DNA of 64,000 nt. It comes from Diphasiastrum complanatum. Taxonomy: Eukaryota > Streptophyta > Lycopodiopsida > Lycopodiales > Lycopodiaceae. The notes beneath the pieces are model-generated. The model did not search any database and was not told the origin of the DNA. It saw nothing but the letters and a program-made list of their open reading frames with translations. How positions within the stretch are numbered: position 1 is the first letter of the stretch; each line of letters opens with the position of its first letter. The stretch covers positions 48,929,688-48,993,687 of the forward strand of contig CM055105.1 of assembly GCA_029204225.1 (NCBI GenBank). Reading direction: 5' to 3'. The translations under genes were made by a program, and so were the position numbers. This document shows positions 54,337 through 64,000 of the stretch, one piece after another.

Positions 54337-55074
54337 GTACGGATAGACATCTCTAATGAAGAGTGTGAGGGAGCAAGTAAGCGGCTGGTAGACTCCAAAG
54401 ACACTAAATCTAGAGACGAATCATCCTCAATAGCTAATGTTGGAATAAAAGAACCTGTATCCTTTATTGGAAGCCGTATAGCAACTCCCTCAGAAGTTGG
54501 TATGAGGCCATTCCCCTTGGAATTGAGACAAACAAGGGGGAGATTATACTTCGAAGGAAACCTGTCAGAATTCGATTATTCCTTAGGGTTATACAGACTA
54601 GGATTCGGGAATGCAATTCTGCAAAGAAAGTAGCTTTTGTTGACAAGCCTGGATCTACAAATATACAAAGCCATGGACATCAGATACAAAGGGTTGGATT
54701 AGATCTGCAAGGTTATAGGCTAGCCAATCTTAGAAATCTATAGACTAACGAGTTTAATGCAATTCCTCAGGATAGATGAGACAAGACAAATGACAAAAGA
54801 CCCGCACAACACTCAATAGGAACACTCATCTCCGAGGGGACTAGGGCGAGAGTACTGACTCTAACCCAAAGTAGGTTACAGACAGACCCACCTAGCAAAG
54901 AGTGGATGGAAGAGTGTGATCGGCAGGTAAGTCTTGAAAGTCCACTAAGTCTGAGGAGCTGATAACGTTCGCATCTGTTGTTAATCAACATGACCAAGTT
55001 GTACCTCGTGATGAGGACAGTGAAGACAACTTAGACTATGCAGAAGTACATGACATAGTATGGTTAACCCCTGC
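54337..55074 (+). repeat. Internal element Y segment inserted in the left repeat
   Basis: 54481-55074 matches 60066-60648 of the internal coding region (for example RDKTNDKRPAQHSIGTLISE and EDNLDYAEVHDIVW). The 140 bases before it have no match in the window. It occupies the place held by 63192-63403 in the right repeat. Confidence 0.9.
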
Positions 55075-55147
55075 GAGTCATTTGGTTGAGGGTTGAGAGT
55101 TGAGTGGAGAGATGCTTATGAGTGTTAGTGATCCTTGGTTGAGGGAT
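55075..55147 (+). repeat. Element Y left direct repeat, resumed
   Basis: GAGTCATTTGGTTGAGGG to TTGAGGGAT matches 63404-63476. The right copy stops there because of the copia junction, so the true end of the repeat lies further right and is unknown. Confidence 0.85.
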
Positions 55148-55297
55148 AATCATGTTGCCTTGGGAGGATGTATAAATCAATTTGTTAAAATTGGATTGTT
55201 GATGGTATGCAATGAGATGATTTTGTTTTTGGTTGAGTGTCACTAAAAGAAGCTTGGAGTAGAGAGTGATTTGAGGAGTATGAAGGTTGAGGCTTCT
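55148..55297. other. Probable remainder of the left repeat
   Basis: No second copy in the window; no gene. Confidence 0.3.
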
Positions 55298-55461
55298 GTG
55301 TATCTTTTTATGTTCTTAAGAGTTTAAGGAATGTGGTTTGGTGAATGGATGTAAGTTAGAATGGTTTTAGAAAAGTGATGTGTATCTTTTTATGTTCTTA
55401 AGAGTTTAAGGAATGTGGTTTGGTGAATGGATGTAAGTTAGAATGGTTTTAGAAAAGTGAT
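55298..55461. repeat. 82-bp perfect tandem duplication
   Basis: 55298-55379 and 55380-55461 appear identical (GTGTATCTTTTTATG to AAAAGTGAT), so the duplication is recent. Confidence 0.95.
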
Positions 55462-55499
55462 ATTAATGTGAGCTTGGAGAGTTTACTGCACGTTAAAAG

Positions 55500-56800
55500 C
55501 TTGTTGGTGACTCCTTGATAGTTGCTTGATCTTTTAAGAAGGGATGGGAGTGAGTGTGTGATGGTGTTTCCTTCTTGAGCGAGAGAGAATAGAAACGAAA
55601 ACCACCCAGTGGTGTTTGAGAAGGAGAAGGAAGCCCTCTTCTATGGATTTCTTCTATCATAATCTGCATTTTGAAGAATTTCCAACTTAGTTTCAATCCC
55701 AAGAAGGTCGCTAATCCCGATCTGAAGACCTTCTACATTTCAAAAACCTCCATGCTATTTGTAACCAATGCATTTGAAGGAATAAAGAGGCAATGGTAGT
55801 ACAACTCTTCTGGTCCTAAATTGGATACATTATGCAAAGGAGGCAAGGAACCGGTTGGCCGTTTCTCATCATATGGTATTGCATTGATTGGTATTTGCAA
55901 AGACCACCCATCCCTCAGATGTCTGGTATCCAAACTGCGTCTGCCAGCACTTCAAAGAGCGTCTGCAACGGAGTTCAATGTGTGGAAGAGATGGGCAGTT
56001 GGGCTCTCTAACTAAAATTTTCAGCACAGTGTTTTCAAGCAGGGCAGCGAGCAACATGAACGTATCTGACATCTTTCACTGCTATCTGAGCTACATAATC
56101 GTTGCAACCGGGTGTCTGTCTTAAGAGCACAATTACCTCAGCTGTTTGAGCTATTAATGAGGCTTGATCATTACCCATTGAAGGAAAGAAGCCATCGGTG
56201 CAGGAGCGCTGACCTCTGCCACTCCAACTCCGTTTTTCCACTGTCACAGGAAGATGAATCCTAATCTTCAAGCATCACATAAGAAATTAAGGTAATAACT
56301 TCCGCCTGCCTGTGCTGCTAGCATCCATTGAGGTTGCACTGAACCTTGATTGAAAGCTCACTACACGGATGCTATTGGCCTCCGCTGGAGCTGCGCTACT
56401 GCATTCCATCGTGTTCTCTGTTGTTTGTACATGTGGAGTGCGTCTCAATGCAGACCTTGTACGTTTCAACTGACCGAGCCGTGGAAAACTGTAATTTGTG
56501 CGCACTACTGGGTAAGAGTGGATCGAGAGTAAAGGGTATAGATCTGACTTCGAAGGAGAGAACTATTAAAGAAAGGCACTCAGTGGTAACAAGTGTTGTA
56601 CCCACATTGGCTGCTGCTACGTCTGTCTACACATCACGACTGTGCAAGGCTGCTCTACCTTTCGTCACCGTATCTGAGCGATGTTACACTATCTCAGCCC
56701 TGGCATGGCCAAAACCAAGTTCTCATGACAAATCTCATGACAAGGAATCGTTGTCCAAGCAGCTATTAGATTTAAAAGATTCATGACTTGGGTCTCTTGC
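55500..56800 (-). other. Less AT-rich block with exon-like open pieces
   Basis: Several minus-strand open pieces have balanced composition: 56271-56035 (AQTAEVIVLLRQTPGCND), 56072-55869 (KCWQTQFGYQTSEGWVVFA) and 55933-55733 (LQIPINAIPYDEKRPTGSLP). They do not join into one frame, and no known protein was recognised. A plus-strand frame (56346-56786) overlaps them. This may be a captured host gene fragment or simply non-coding element sequence. Confidence 0.25.
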
Positions 56801-56980
56801 GGCAACCGGTTCCCTCTCCACACATGAGGTACCTTCTGGTTTTGTTGTCAATTTTTTGAACGTAGGATGATTGTCCTTGTTGCACATTGTTCATTTCGTT
56901 ATTATTCTCATATGTCGTGAATATTAATACTTTCATGCCCATGTGAATCGGTTTTGATACTATAGGGAACAAAATCCTCC

Positions 56981-57130
56981 TATGTTAGACTGACATGTGA
57001 TAAGGACTTTATCATTCAATGTTCAGCGGTAACTACTCACACTATCTTTTGTGCATATATGTTAGAGTGACATGTGATAAGGACTTTATCATTCAATGTT
57101 CAGCGGTAACTACTCACACTATCTTTTGGT
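56981..57130. repeat. 77-bp tandem duplication
   Basis: Copies start at 56981 and 57058 (TATGTTAGACTGACATGTGA, with one G/C difference), sharing ATTCAATGTTCAGCGGTAAC. Confidence 0.93.
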
Positions 57131-58109
57131 TATGCACAGTGTTCAGTCTTTTAAGAATTGACTATTCTTTTGCGTTACTACCTACCTAACGTCAAGAAGT
57201 TATCAAAGTTATTAACGCATTTTTTTGCAATGAATTGGTGTCGCACATATATTTGAGTTGATAAACCTGGCCTCTTTGAAACACAAGAGCGGGTCGTCCA
57301 CCCAACATGGCCGAAATACGCCACCTGGGTTAGGGGTCACGAGTCACACCCTCCCTTGGAACTGTCTAGCGAAATAGCTAGACCTGAGGGGTGGAGAAAT
57401 ACCGTTGTTCATCAAACAAAGTGGCGTATAATTTATTATCACACGACACCTGAGCACTAACAAAAGACCGAGCCATCAAAATTACTAGCATAAGAGCGAG
57501 CACTGATATGTTGGCCGAGAACCCGTACTTCATATAAAGTACATGGGCACTTACTTACCATTAGGGCCCATACCTCACTGTAGGCCATGGTCTTACAGTT
57601 AAAGGTCGGTTTCCATCACTTAAATGCACTATCGATTTGGTGGTGTCCTTAGAACTAAAGGCATTGTCCTTAGCCATCACTTGAGGCTTGAGACTTAGTA
57701 GTCATGGGCCATCCGGAGGGCTAGTCGAATAGAGGAAGAAATGTTAGGGAAATCTTCGTAAGATATACTGATGAGAAATCTGAATTTGAAGATTTGGAAC
57801 CAAAGTGCTAGCATCCCCTCCTTACAGTCATACTTTTGAGAGCCTGGAAAACTCTCATTGGCTCGGGAGCACAGGGTAACAGAAGAAGCCCCTAGGATTG
57901 GATGTGGCAGGTCTTCCGTTGCTCATGTAGGGCATAACCACCATCAGTCAGGGGCATTCTTTGAGTTGATGATTGAATACCACTTGTGTTAGATGAGCTA
58001 TTACTATGAGAAATTGATAGCGAGGATCATAGATGTGGTATTGATCTAGAGCGATTATGGTTGGCATCCTACGGGCCCAACAAATTTATAGGCAATAGCT
58101 CCTAACCAG
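57131..58109. other. Element Y leader-like region, no gene seen
   Basis: No coding frame or known motif recognised ahead of the zinc-knuckle frame. Confidence 0.3.
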
Positions 58110-58517
58110 ATGAGGACCCTATGCCTACGATCAATCGACTTCTCCACCTGGCTAGGGGTACTCTTATGTGGGTACCTATCTAGGCAAGGCTATTCAATGA
58201 ACCCTGATGAAAAGGTTAAGCTTGAGCGACGTGAATTAGTGGAGATGGTCCGTTTGAGAGATATGCATGCAACATTGTTAGCTTTGACTCTAGATGTGAG
58301 ACGACTTCGGAATCAACAAGAGTTGATCAATCACCACTATGCCCATCAGTCCATACCATTGTGTCGGTATAGCCAAGAAGATCATGCCACTAATGATTGT
58401 TGGAATACAATATGTGGATACTGTGATAGGGGAGGCCATCTAAAAGGAACTTGTCAAATTCAGAAGAAAGATGAGAAGCGTAGGGGGAAAATAGTCCAAA
58501 GAGTTCCGAAGCGATAA
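58110..58517 (+). pseudogene. Element Y gag-like frame with zinc knuckle
   Basis: 135 codons. Residues 35-75 look helical (KVKLERRELVEMVRLRDMHA). Two knuckle-like motifs follow: a degenerate CRYSQEDHATNDC lacking the second Cys, then a perfect CCHC (CGYCDRGGHLKGTC). The C-terminus is Lys/Arg-rich. Paired knuckles before a basic tail suggest a Gag nucleocapsid. The N-terminus of a complete Gag is not evident, so this is probably the C-terminal part. Confidence 0.6.
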
Positions 58518-58695
58518 ACACCCCTACAAATTGGTTTGCTAGAGCATAAAATAGGATATGATTAGAAACAAGACATCTTGAAAGCTACTAGACAGAGCTA
58601 TAAAGGTAGATAGAGATCCAATGATGATCATTTGAACTTACAATTACACTTGTTGTTCGAAATATACCACAAACGATTATCACATAGGAAGAGCC

Positions 58696-60090
58696 ATGGA
58701 TGAGGGCCTACTATATGAGCATTTTGGATACATAGGTGTAGAAACTGCGTACCCAACACTTAGTAGAAAAAATTCCACCTACAGGAGTTTCAAATATTGG
58801 TTGTTCGGCTTTGTAGAGGATAGGGCAATAATCAAAAGGCTACATATGCCAACCCCTGCATGTAGAAATAATTGCAATGGAGAGAATAATGAAGAAAACC
58901 TGGCGCTTGTGGGCCATGAATCTAGAACGCCAGATTATGCTGAGAGAGAAAGGATATTGACTACCCCCTTGAGCCATAACATATATGATCCCCTCCTTGA
59001 TGGGATAGACCAATCCACTAGTGTGACTAGTGAGCCATCAACAAATGGGTGAAGTGAACTATCTTTTGACCAACTAAGTACATCACTTGATGTTGACCAA
59101 ACGTCCATGAATGATGGAGGCACAAGCCCGTATCAACCCATCAGCGATGATGAGAGCTTAGGATCTTCTGACAATATAGTAGAGGAGTACCCACAGGAGG
59201 AGTCCCATGAAACTATCAGCTTGTATTTTGCAGACCTTATGCACAATACTGATATGCCTCCTCTAGAATTAGAGGAGTAGGTAATTTTCTATGAGCACGA
59301 TAGGTCGATAGAGACACCTGAAGTAATGACCGAAAAAGGACTTCCTAGTGCCATAGATGCATTCTTAGAGTCTTTTGAACAGAATGAGGGTGAAAGGAAA
59401 GACTATACACCATCAAAACTAGATACCATCGAAAAAAAACATGTCATATTAGAGGACCTTTTGATCGAACCTCAATTAGAGCCACAACTAGTTGAAGGAC
59501 CACAACTAGATCTAGATGGATTCTCATTCGCCGAACTAGACTTGGCTTTACAGGTTTCGATGCAAGAGGCCAGCCTATTGCCTAGAGAACCAAGTCTAGC
59601 CACAAATAGAAGGAGTTTAGCAGGAGATTCACCTATCCTTCTCCCAAAAGTCATTAAAACCCAAGAGCAGTCACCACAAGAATGCGCAATGCCAAATCTT
59701 CTTGAGGATCAAGAAGATAGTACTGCTGATCTACAAATAGCAATAGCACTCTCACTGCAAGAGTGGGAAACACCTTCAGATATCCACATAGATGACATCC
59801 AATCAGAAATAAAATTAGGAGAGTTCTCAACTCGATATGACAGTGAAGGTGAGATATCTAATCCAGTTGAGAGTTATAGTGATGAATCTGAGTGGGAGAC
59901 CATATCTGAAGATGGAATTGAACCAAAGCCCAATGAGGTGGCGGATGATGAAGCAAAAAGTGATGAAGAGATGATGAATGATGACATACTGTCAAAACAA
60001 GGACCGATGGTAGAAAGTAAAGTTGAGCTAGACATGGGCCTCGAGGATCACACTAACCAGAACACGCAACTCCCTCAGAAGTTGGTATGA
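58696..60090 (+). pseudogene. Element Y acidic protein with two ubiquitin-interacting motifs
   Basis: A single frame of 465 codons with two in-frame stops (TGA 59050-59052, TAG 59278-59280) and no shift. Counting from the ATG at 59326, UIM-like cores lie at residues 70-82 (ELDLALQVSMQEA) and 135-146 (DLQIAIALSLQE). Both satisfy hydrophobic-x-x-Ala-x-x-x-Ser-x-x-Glu, and the second follows an acidic run (EDQEDSTAD). The rest is strongly acidic and low in complexity (SDESEWETISEDG, DDEAKSDEEMMNDD). UIMs bind ubiquitin in host trafficking and proteasome proteins. Their presence in a transposon-like unit is unexpected. The upstream half (58696-59280) is unrecognised. Confidence 0.6.
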
Positions 60091-60193
60091 GGCCATTCCT
60101 TTTGGAAGTGAGACAAACCAGAGGGATTATACTTCGAAGGAAACCTGTCAGGATCCGATTATTCCTTAGCGTTATACAGACTAGGATTCGAGA

Positions 60194-60916
60194 ATGCAAT
60201 CCTGCAAAGAAGTAGCTTTTGGTGACAAGCCCGGATCTACAAGTATACAAAGCCATGGACATCAAATACAAAGGGTTGGATTAGATCTGCAAGGTTATGG
60301 GCTAGCCAATCATACAAATCTACAGACTAATGAGTTTAATACAATTCCTCAGGATAGACGAGACAAGACAAATGACAAAAGACCCCCACAACACTCAATA
60401 GGAACACTCATCTCCGAGGGGACTAGGGTGAGAGTACTGACTCTAACCCAAAGTAGGTTACAGACAGACCCACCTAGCAAAGAGTGGATGGAAGAGTGTG
60501 ATCGGCAGGTAAGTCTTGGAAAGTCCACTAAGTCTGAGGAGCTGATAACGTTCGCATCTGCTGTTAATCAAGTTGTACCTCTTGATGAGGACAGTGAAGG
60601 CAACTTAGACTATGCAGAAGTACATGACATAGTATGGACAGCCCCTGCAGATTGCCCCCCTTAAACTAGATCCATAGGCTGCTGTGTAATGAAGCAAGAA
60701 AATGACAAAAATCATGAACCCCCACCTGATGCATTTGATCAGGAATCATTTGATATCCAACGTTTATTCGAATATCAAAAAGCGACAATAGATGACCACA
60801 TGGTGGTAAACTTTGATAGTTTTATCCAAAATAGTACTGGAACACCATATGATCCGTTCCCTTGGGACAAAGAACTACCCAACCACATCAGTAATGAAGA
60901 ATCCAAGCATGAATAA
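60194..60916 (+). pseudogene. Element Y downstream frame
   Basis: 241 codons in one frame with one TAA stop (60662-60664). The N-terminal part (VGLDLQGYGLANHTNLQT, IGTLISEGTRVRVLTL) and an acidic part (EDSEGNLDYAEVHDIVW) are duplicated at 54.5-55.07 kb. The last part (FDIQRLFEYQKATIDDHMVV, YDPFPWDKELPNHI) is unique. Between 60090 and 60194 the reading frame changes with stops, so this may be the C-terminal continuation of the acidic protein. No known domain. Confidence 0.4.
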
Positions 60917-62016
60917 AATGTGGTGCTAGGATATTTCCTTGAACCAAATGATGACCTTGATCTTTAGGCCACCTATCATATACACGAACGACCATAGGAC
61001 GAAAAACACTAAAGTGCAAGTTAGGGTTAAAGCACATGGTGAATACCGAGACAACAAGGTGGATGCTAGATAGATGCAGTAAGGTGACATCAATACACCC
61101 TTATCCCTGATTTCACATGGGGGAGTCGAGGGGTGGTAAGTTTGACTTTACAAAAAGGAAAAAAAAAAACAGAAAAAGAGAGAGAAAAAGTGACTGAGAG
61201 AAAAGTAAAAGACAAAACGAAAAAAAAAAATGACTTCAACCATCTCTATCAGATCTCCAACCAATTTGTGAGGATGAGTGATGCTTCACACATCCATAAG
61301 AGGTGAGGACAGTTTTCCTAATTGATTCCATAGACTAAAGGAAAATCACTACTTCCTACCATCTTGTGTATTGGATCTTAGAACAGTAAGTTGTCCTACA
61401 TGGACTACTATCAGAATATAGGGCTTGAGAGAAGAGTCAGTACAGAGAGGAGAAGTGGTTATTCCCCGTCGAATCAATTCTTAGAGAATATAAGTTGAAT
61501 GTCTAAACAAATAAAGAGTTGGTAATCACCAGTCTGGACCGGTTTCAGAGTTGGGGCACCAAAGCCTCATTGCGTATGCATTCACACACACATCAATGAC
61601 ATGGTGTTAGACACAATACTAATGACTTGCATCGATATCATCCCATCTCCAATCCTGAGATTTGCATTTGCATATCCCTCCATGCATGGGTCCGAAAGTG
61701 GGCATTGCCTTACATCTGATGGAATTGGGAGCTTTTGCCATTTAGGTCACAGGTGGGTTTTTATAGGTATGAAGACACCAAACTGTTCAAAGATGTTGTG
61801 GTTAAATCCAATCCAGTTGTAGATGGATCATAAGGGCTAAATCGATGGCCTTTGGATAGGAAGTTGTTGAAGACATCCTACCAACTCACTGTGGTTAGCA
61901 TCACCTAGCAGGGGTGCTGAGCCCACTAACTTGATCCACCACCAGGAGCTAGTTTGCAAAACCAGAGACTCTGGGTCCGCCGTATGGGGACCATACTACC
62001 CAATGGTGGTCGCCAA
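60917..62016. other. 3' untranslated part of element Y
   Basis: No gene recognised. An A/G-rich zone (61160-61230) contains AAAAAGAGAGAGAAAAAG. No clear polypurine tract adjoins the right repeat at 62017, which weakens the LTR reading. Confidence 0.4.
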
Positions 62017-63476
62017 TGTTAGCCGATATTTTCGCACGAAAAATCGGGCTAATATTGAAGTTTCAGTTTGCAATAAGTGAAAAAAACCGACATGTAAAAC
62101 CCGGATATTAGAGAAAAATTGGCACAAATTTGCCTTTGAATTGGGTCCCGACCTACCTTGAAGTGGCTAGACATAGTTTAAAAGTAAGAAACCAACTTTT
62201 GAAAAAGCCGTCAAAAATATTTTGTGGTCAAGTTTTGTAAGATCAAGCCAAAAGTGTCGGTCCACCTAGAATTGGGTCCCAGCCCGCCCTAAAAGAGGCT
62301 ACAACAAATTTTGCGACCTTAGAAATGGCCGGTAAATATTTTACGGCGTTTCAAAAAAATGGCCAGTTGTAAAAAAATAGTCGGTATGACCGTGCTAAAA
62401 TCTCACCATGTACTGAGTCCATTTTTACTAATATATGATCAAGTGTATTTTTCAGGGAAACCGTGTTGTCGTGGGAGCCCTAGTCATGAATGCCAAAAAA
62501 GTCAACCCCAATCAAAGAGCCATCAAAGAACAATATTTATCGGGCAAGATCCAAGCTGTGAATTGTGGGCAATACTTAAAATTGGCAAAAACCCTAACGA
62601 GCAAAATTGGGCAAATTACGGGAAATGGGCAAAGTACGCAAATCAGTCGGTAATCCCGAGAAACCAAAAACCAAAAGTCGGCCGTACTCCCTACAAAGAA
62701 AAGAAAAATCAAATGAAGGGCTAAAAGAAACAAAGGACTAAGGACCAAAGAAATGGAGGGCACCTTAGGTGGAGTAGGGGCTTGATAAAAGTCCTCACCG
62801 ACCTTTTGGATAATAAATGTAAACAAGTCTTTAGGACCTAGAGGGCCTAAAAGATATTTTCTCTAGCTTTTGACTAAGATAGCATCTTGGCTAGTTTTGG
62901 AAGGGGGCCTTAAATGGCACCAACCCCTACACCCTCAAGGAGACCACTTGATGTATTTGCCAATGGGTGTTGGACAAATGGACAAATGGACAAAAGGGCT
63001 CAAAGGGCCTGAAAATTGGCAAAGCCTCATTTTGAAGGGGGACACTTGGATTTACTATAAAAGGAGGCCACTCTTTGTGTTAAGATATAGTTGGAGTGAT
63101 TGAGTTTGATGTGATAGTTAAGGATTGAGATAGTTGGATAATAATGTGATAATGAGTTGATAGTCGGATTTGATGAGTTTGATGTGATAGTTGAATTCCA
63201 TGTGGATTGAGAGTTTCATTACATTTGTTGAGAGGTGGTTAGAAGTCATTTGATTTGGAATGCATTTGGGTTGTTGATGGAGGTTAGTTCCATTGTGGGA
63301 TAGGTTGAGTGTTGGGTGAGTTCATGGTTGAGTGATTTTGTTAGTTGAGGTTATGGTTGTTAGGATTTGAGAGTGTGTTTGTGCTTGAATGTTATGGTGG
63401 AGAGAGTCATTTGGTTGAGGGTTGAGAGTTGAGTGGAGAGATGCTTATGGGTTTTAGTGATCCTTGGTTGAGGGAT
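62017..63476 (+). repeat. Element Y right direct repeat
   Basis: Begins TGTTAGCCGATATTTTCG. 62017-63191 matches 53158-54336, and 63404-63476 matches 55075-55147. The part between (63192-63403) is present only here. It is truncated at 63476 by copia sequence. Confidence 0.9.
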
Positions 63477-64000
63477 GACAGCCTATTCAAGAAGTGGATC
63501 ATGATGTCTTCATGACCAATCATCAAGGAGCATCTGGCGACAGTTCTTGGTTCCTGGATTCTGGAGCCACTCAGCACATGACTAGTCTCATTGGCTGTTT
63601 CGAGTCCTATACACCTTACAATACTCAAAAATTCGTTCACCTTGGCAACAATAGCACACAAGCTATTAAAGGTGAAAGTACTGTAAGATTATGCTTTGCA
63701 AATGATCAGTCTAAGCTAAAGTCCTGTATGTACCAAAGTTATCTACGATTCTGCTCTCTGTAAGTAGAATCACAGATCTAGTACATAGAGTAGAGTTCGA
63801 ATGTGATCAGTGTAAAGTAGTTGATAGGACAGGCAAGATCCTAGCACTCAGAAAGAGGCATGGATACTTGTATAAGTTGAGTCATTGCTTTTCTGCCTCT
63901 AGTCAGGCTCTCAGTACTTCAATTCATTAAAATAAAGGTTTACTTTGGCACTATAGACTTGGTCATCTAAATCATGCTGATGTACAACGAATGTCTAGAC
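63477..64000 (+). pseudogene. Copia fragment, protease to pre-integrase, runs off the window
   Basis: Plus strand: VFMTNHQGASGDSSWFLDSG, then ATQHMTSLIGCF gives an intact DSGA-type protease site. It is followed by KFVHLGNNSTQAIKGESTVR, a stop at 63761, and further frames to the pre-integrase LLWHYRLGHLNHADVQRM at the window end. It is closely related to copia G at 29719-30537. It joins element Y abruptly at 63476/63477. Confidence 0.9.

Larger units (their letters stand above)
53158..63476 (+). mobile_element. Putative LTR element Y without recognisable pol
   Basis: Long direct repeats beginning TGTTAGCCGATATTT (53158 and 62017) flank a region with a zinc-knuckle frame, an acidic frame with two ubiquitin-interacting-motif cores and a further frame. 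The repeats look like LTRs of more than 1.4 kb. No protease, RT or integrase was found between them, so this would be a non-autonomous, gag-type element. The right repeat is cut by a copia fragment at 63477. Confidence 0.6.

Overview
The window looks like nuclear DNA of a land plant with a large, retrotransposon-rich genome. It is mostly AT-rich sequence packed with Ty1/copia elements (gag, CCHC knuckle, DSGA-type protease, integrase, RT, RNase H), Ty3/gypsy chromovirus sequence, LTRs with TG...CA ends, initiator-tRNA-Met-type primer sites and many in-frame stops. There is no operon structure, no rRNA, no tRNA that I can see, and no CRISPR. I cannot name the species. A fungal-type AAA ATPase in this setting would fit a non-flowering plant (fern, moss or similar), but that is inference.

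Layout. 0.3-1.5 kb: exon-like and zinc-knuckle coding remnants on the minus strand. 1.7-3.2 kb: a copia pol fragment broken by a gypsy-type LTR. 3.2-6.1 kb: no recognisable gene, then a 25-bp minisatellite. 6.1-14.7 kb: three nested or abutting minus-strand copia elements with their LTRs. 14.7-19.9 kb: the only low-repeat stretch, carrying the one intact-looking gene, an intronless 751-codon AAA ATPase (15480-17735, minus). 20-22 kb: a copia gag-integrase fragment. 23.4-26.7 kb: a chromovirus pol with chromodomain. 26.8-28.3 kb: a gypsy integrase fragment on the minus strand. 29-32.6 kb: a decayed copia element. 34-37.2 kb: a minus-strand copia element interrupted by the 5' LTR of a plus-strand copia element (37.2-39.9 kb). 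41-42.2 kb: a decayed gypsy gag.

The least familiar part is 42.2-63.5 kb. Two copies of an unrecognised minus-strand open frame (45829 down to about 44590, and 51948 down to 50701) share a conserved N-terminal region. Both are preceded by a leader carrying two blocks of a roughly 25-bp minisatellite. In one copy the frame is followed by a ~152-bp tandem repeat and a gag with three CCHC knuckles. In the other it is followed by a different unrecognised coding frame. A fragment of the same protein lies at 10.3 kb, and a related knuckle region at 0.9-1.5 kb. I call this provisional group family X.

From 53158 to 63476 two long direct repeats starting TGTTAGCC flank a region with a knuckle protein and an acidic frame holding two textbook ubiquitin-interacting-motif cores, with no recognisable pol. 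I call this family Y. The 5' repeat has an internal coding segment inserted in it.

Apart from the AAA gene, nearly every coding region is broken by stops or frameshifts and should be read as transposon remains. Domain calls come from motifs read by eye; no database search was run.
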